Assembly: GCF_008831125.1 (NCBI RefSeq)
Contig: NZ_WBKA01000003.1
Coordinates: 1-64,000, forward strand
Direction of reading: 5' to 3'
Source of the DNA: Pseudoclavibacter caeni
GTDB taxonomy: Bacteria; Actinomycetota; Actinomycetes; Actinomycetales; Microbacteriaceae
Length of the DNA stretch: 64,000 nt
The notes beneath the pieces are model-generated. The model had not been told where the DNA came from. It saw nothing but the letters and a program-made list of their open reading frames with translations, and did no database searches. A program made the translations under genes and the position numbers. Below are positions 63,384-64,000 of this stretch, one piece after another. The number at the start of each line of letters is the position of its first letter. The first letter of the stretch is position 1.

Positions 63384-64000
63384 TCAGTAGTACTGGCCGT
63401 GCCGGTAGTCCCAGCTGTTGAAGTGCTGGGCGAGGATCTGCAGGATGCGGTCGAGGTAGACGCCCCGGCGGATCAGCACCGGGCACGGGGTGATCGACCG
63501 CTCGCCGTGCTGCTCGGGCACCAGGTTGCCGTCGGCGTCGACCATCGAGACCATCACGCCCTGCTCGTAGCGGGTCTCCTCGGTCTCGTTCGGCTGGATC
63601 GAGTGGACGTAGTCGTCAGCCTCGACGATGAGGTCGGCGCGCGAGGCGATGCGCTCGCCGATGCCCTCGACCCGGCCGCGATTGCCCTTGCCGGAGGGAT
63701 TCGCGGAGCTCGCGAAGGCGAGCCTCCCGTGCTTCCACAGCTCGGCGGCGATCTGCTCGCCGGGGGTGCCGAAGCGGATGACGAAGCAGCTGGTGCCTCG
63801 ACGGTCACGGGCGAGCTCGCGCTCGTGCTCGTCGACGAGGAAGCGCTCAGCGGCGTCGTCGCGCCAGGGCAGGATGCAGCCCATCAGGATGTCCTCATCC
63901 CAGTGCTGCTGGTAGTACGCCTCGATCTCGGGGGTCATGCGGGCGAGCGCCTTGAGCTGCTCCATCGATCCGCAGAGCACGACACCGGGCTTGTTGCGGT
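63384..64000 (-). CDS. Sua5/YciO/YrdC-family protein, 5' end outside the window
   Basis: The frame is open to the right edge, so the start is off the window. At least 205 residues are present, beginning RNKPGVVLCGSMEQLKALAR. The family motif SSANPSGKGNRG is present, and the protein ends NSWDYRHGQYY. YrdC-type proteins bind RNA and ATP; the best-known members make threonylcarbamoyl-AMP for tRNA t6A. This sequence looks like a paralogue with a long middle insert (DEDILMGCILPWRDDAAERF) rather than the housekeeping enzyme. Confidence 0.8.
   Translation of the reverse strand, partial: RNKPGVVLCGSMEQLKALARMTPEIEAYYQQHWDEDILMGCILPWRDDAAERFLVDEHERELARDRRGTSCFVIRFGTPGEQIAAELWKHGRLAFASSANPSGKGNRGRVEGIGERIASRADLIVEADDYVHSIQPNETEETRYEQGVMVSMVDADGNLVPEQHGERSITPCPVLIRRGVYLDRILQILAQHFNSWDYRHGQYY

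Overview
The window is high-GC actinobacterial DNA. The gene order rne-rplU-rpmA-obgE-proB ... proA-nadD-rsfS, folC-DUF4233-ndk, clpX-clpP2-clpP1-tig and rpiB / pepN-mscS-glbO, together with a translational T-box before ileS, a VKOR-type oxidase and frequent GTG starts, points to Micrococcales, most likely Microbacteriaceae. The genus is not determined. Most of the window is core genome; coding is dense and many adjacent genes overlap by 4 bases (ATGA or GTGA).

Bases 1-4736 differ from the rest. They are visibly less GC-rich, and hold a broken resolvase-like HTH gene, a small unknown gene, a large cell-wall-anchored cutinase/VWA/PKD protein with a small membrane-protein partner, and two gene remnants. 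They abut the 3' end of a tRNA-Ala(GGC) gene. I read this as the decayed edge of an integrated element.

Bases 4813-17320 run on the minus strand as RNase E/G, L21, L27, ObgE, ProB, a two-component system, ProA, a small membrane protein, NadD, an Ala/Pro-rich membrane-anchored protein and RsfS. The regulator and kinase lie between proB and proA and are translationally coupled to proA. Bases 17573-30808 hold a leaderless VKOR gene, then ndk, DUF4233, folC and ileS (T-box controlled), a flavin-binding split-barrel protein, a secreted coiled-coil protein, a fused FAD/Fe-S dehydrogenase and an L,D-transpeptidase. Bases 31020-38941 hold valS, a small ORF, clpX, clpP2, clpP1, tig, tRNA-Pro and tRNA-Gly.

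Bases 39069-55825 hold small hypotheticals, dps, rpiB, pepN-mscS-glbO, a hypothetical, tesB, ettA, a lipoprotein, ssb, msrA, a purine permease, serA, tRNA-Arg, orn and tRNA-His. Just past the tRNA-His gene lies a solitary HsdR-N-type nuclease (56001-57110), followed by a patatin-like lipase, a thioredoxin, rmuC, ccdA, a membrane-anchored DsbA-like protein, an NPPF-type RNA methyltransferase and the end of a YrdC/Sua5-family gene that runs off the window.

Functional links: VKOR and the DsbA-like protein form an oxidative disulfide system, while CcdA, thioredoxin and MsrA form a reductive/repair side. ClpX with ClpP1/ClpP2, trigger factor and Dps cover protein quality control and DNA protection. 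IleRS, ValRS, five tRNAs, L21/L27, ObgE, RsfS and EttA make translation the largest theme.

The least expected signals are a 29-bp direct repeat pair separated by 32 bp between trx and rmuC that has type I-E CRISPR dimensions, a second direct-repeat pair with the same 61-bp offset upstream of ccdA, an RNase E/G that lacks the zinc-link cysteines, a histidine kinase with a long insertion in its ATPase domain, and the solitary restriction-type nuclease beside tRNA-His.
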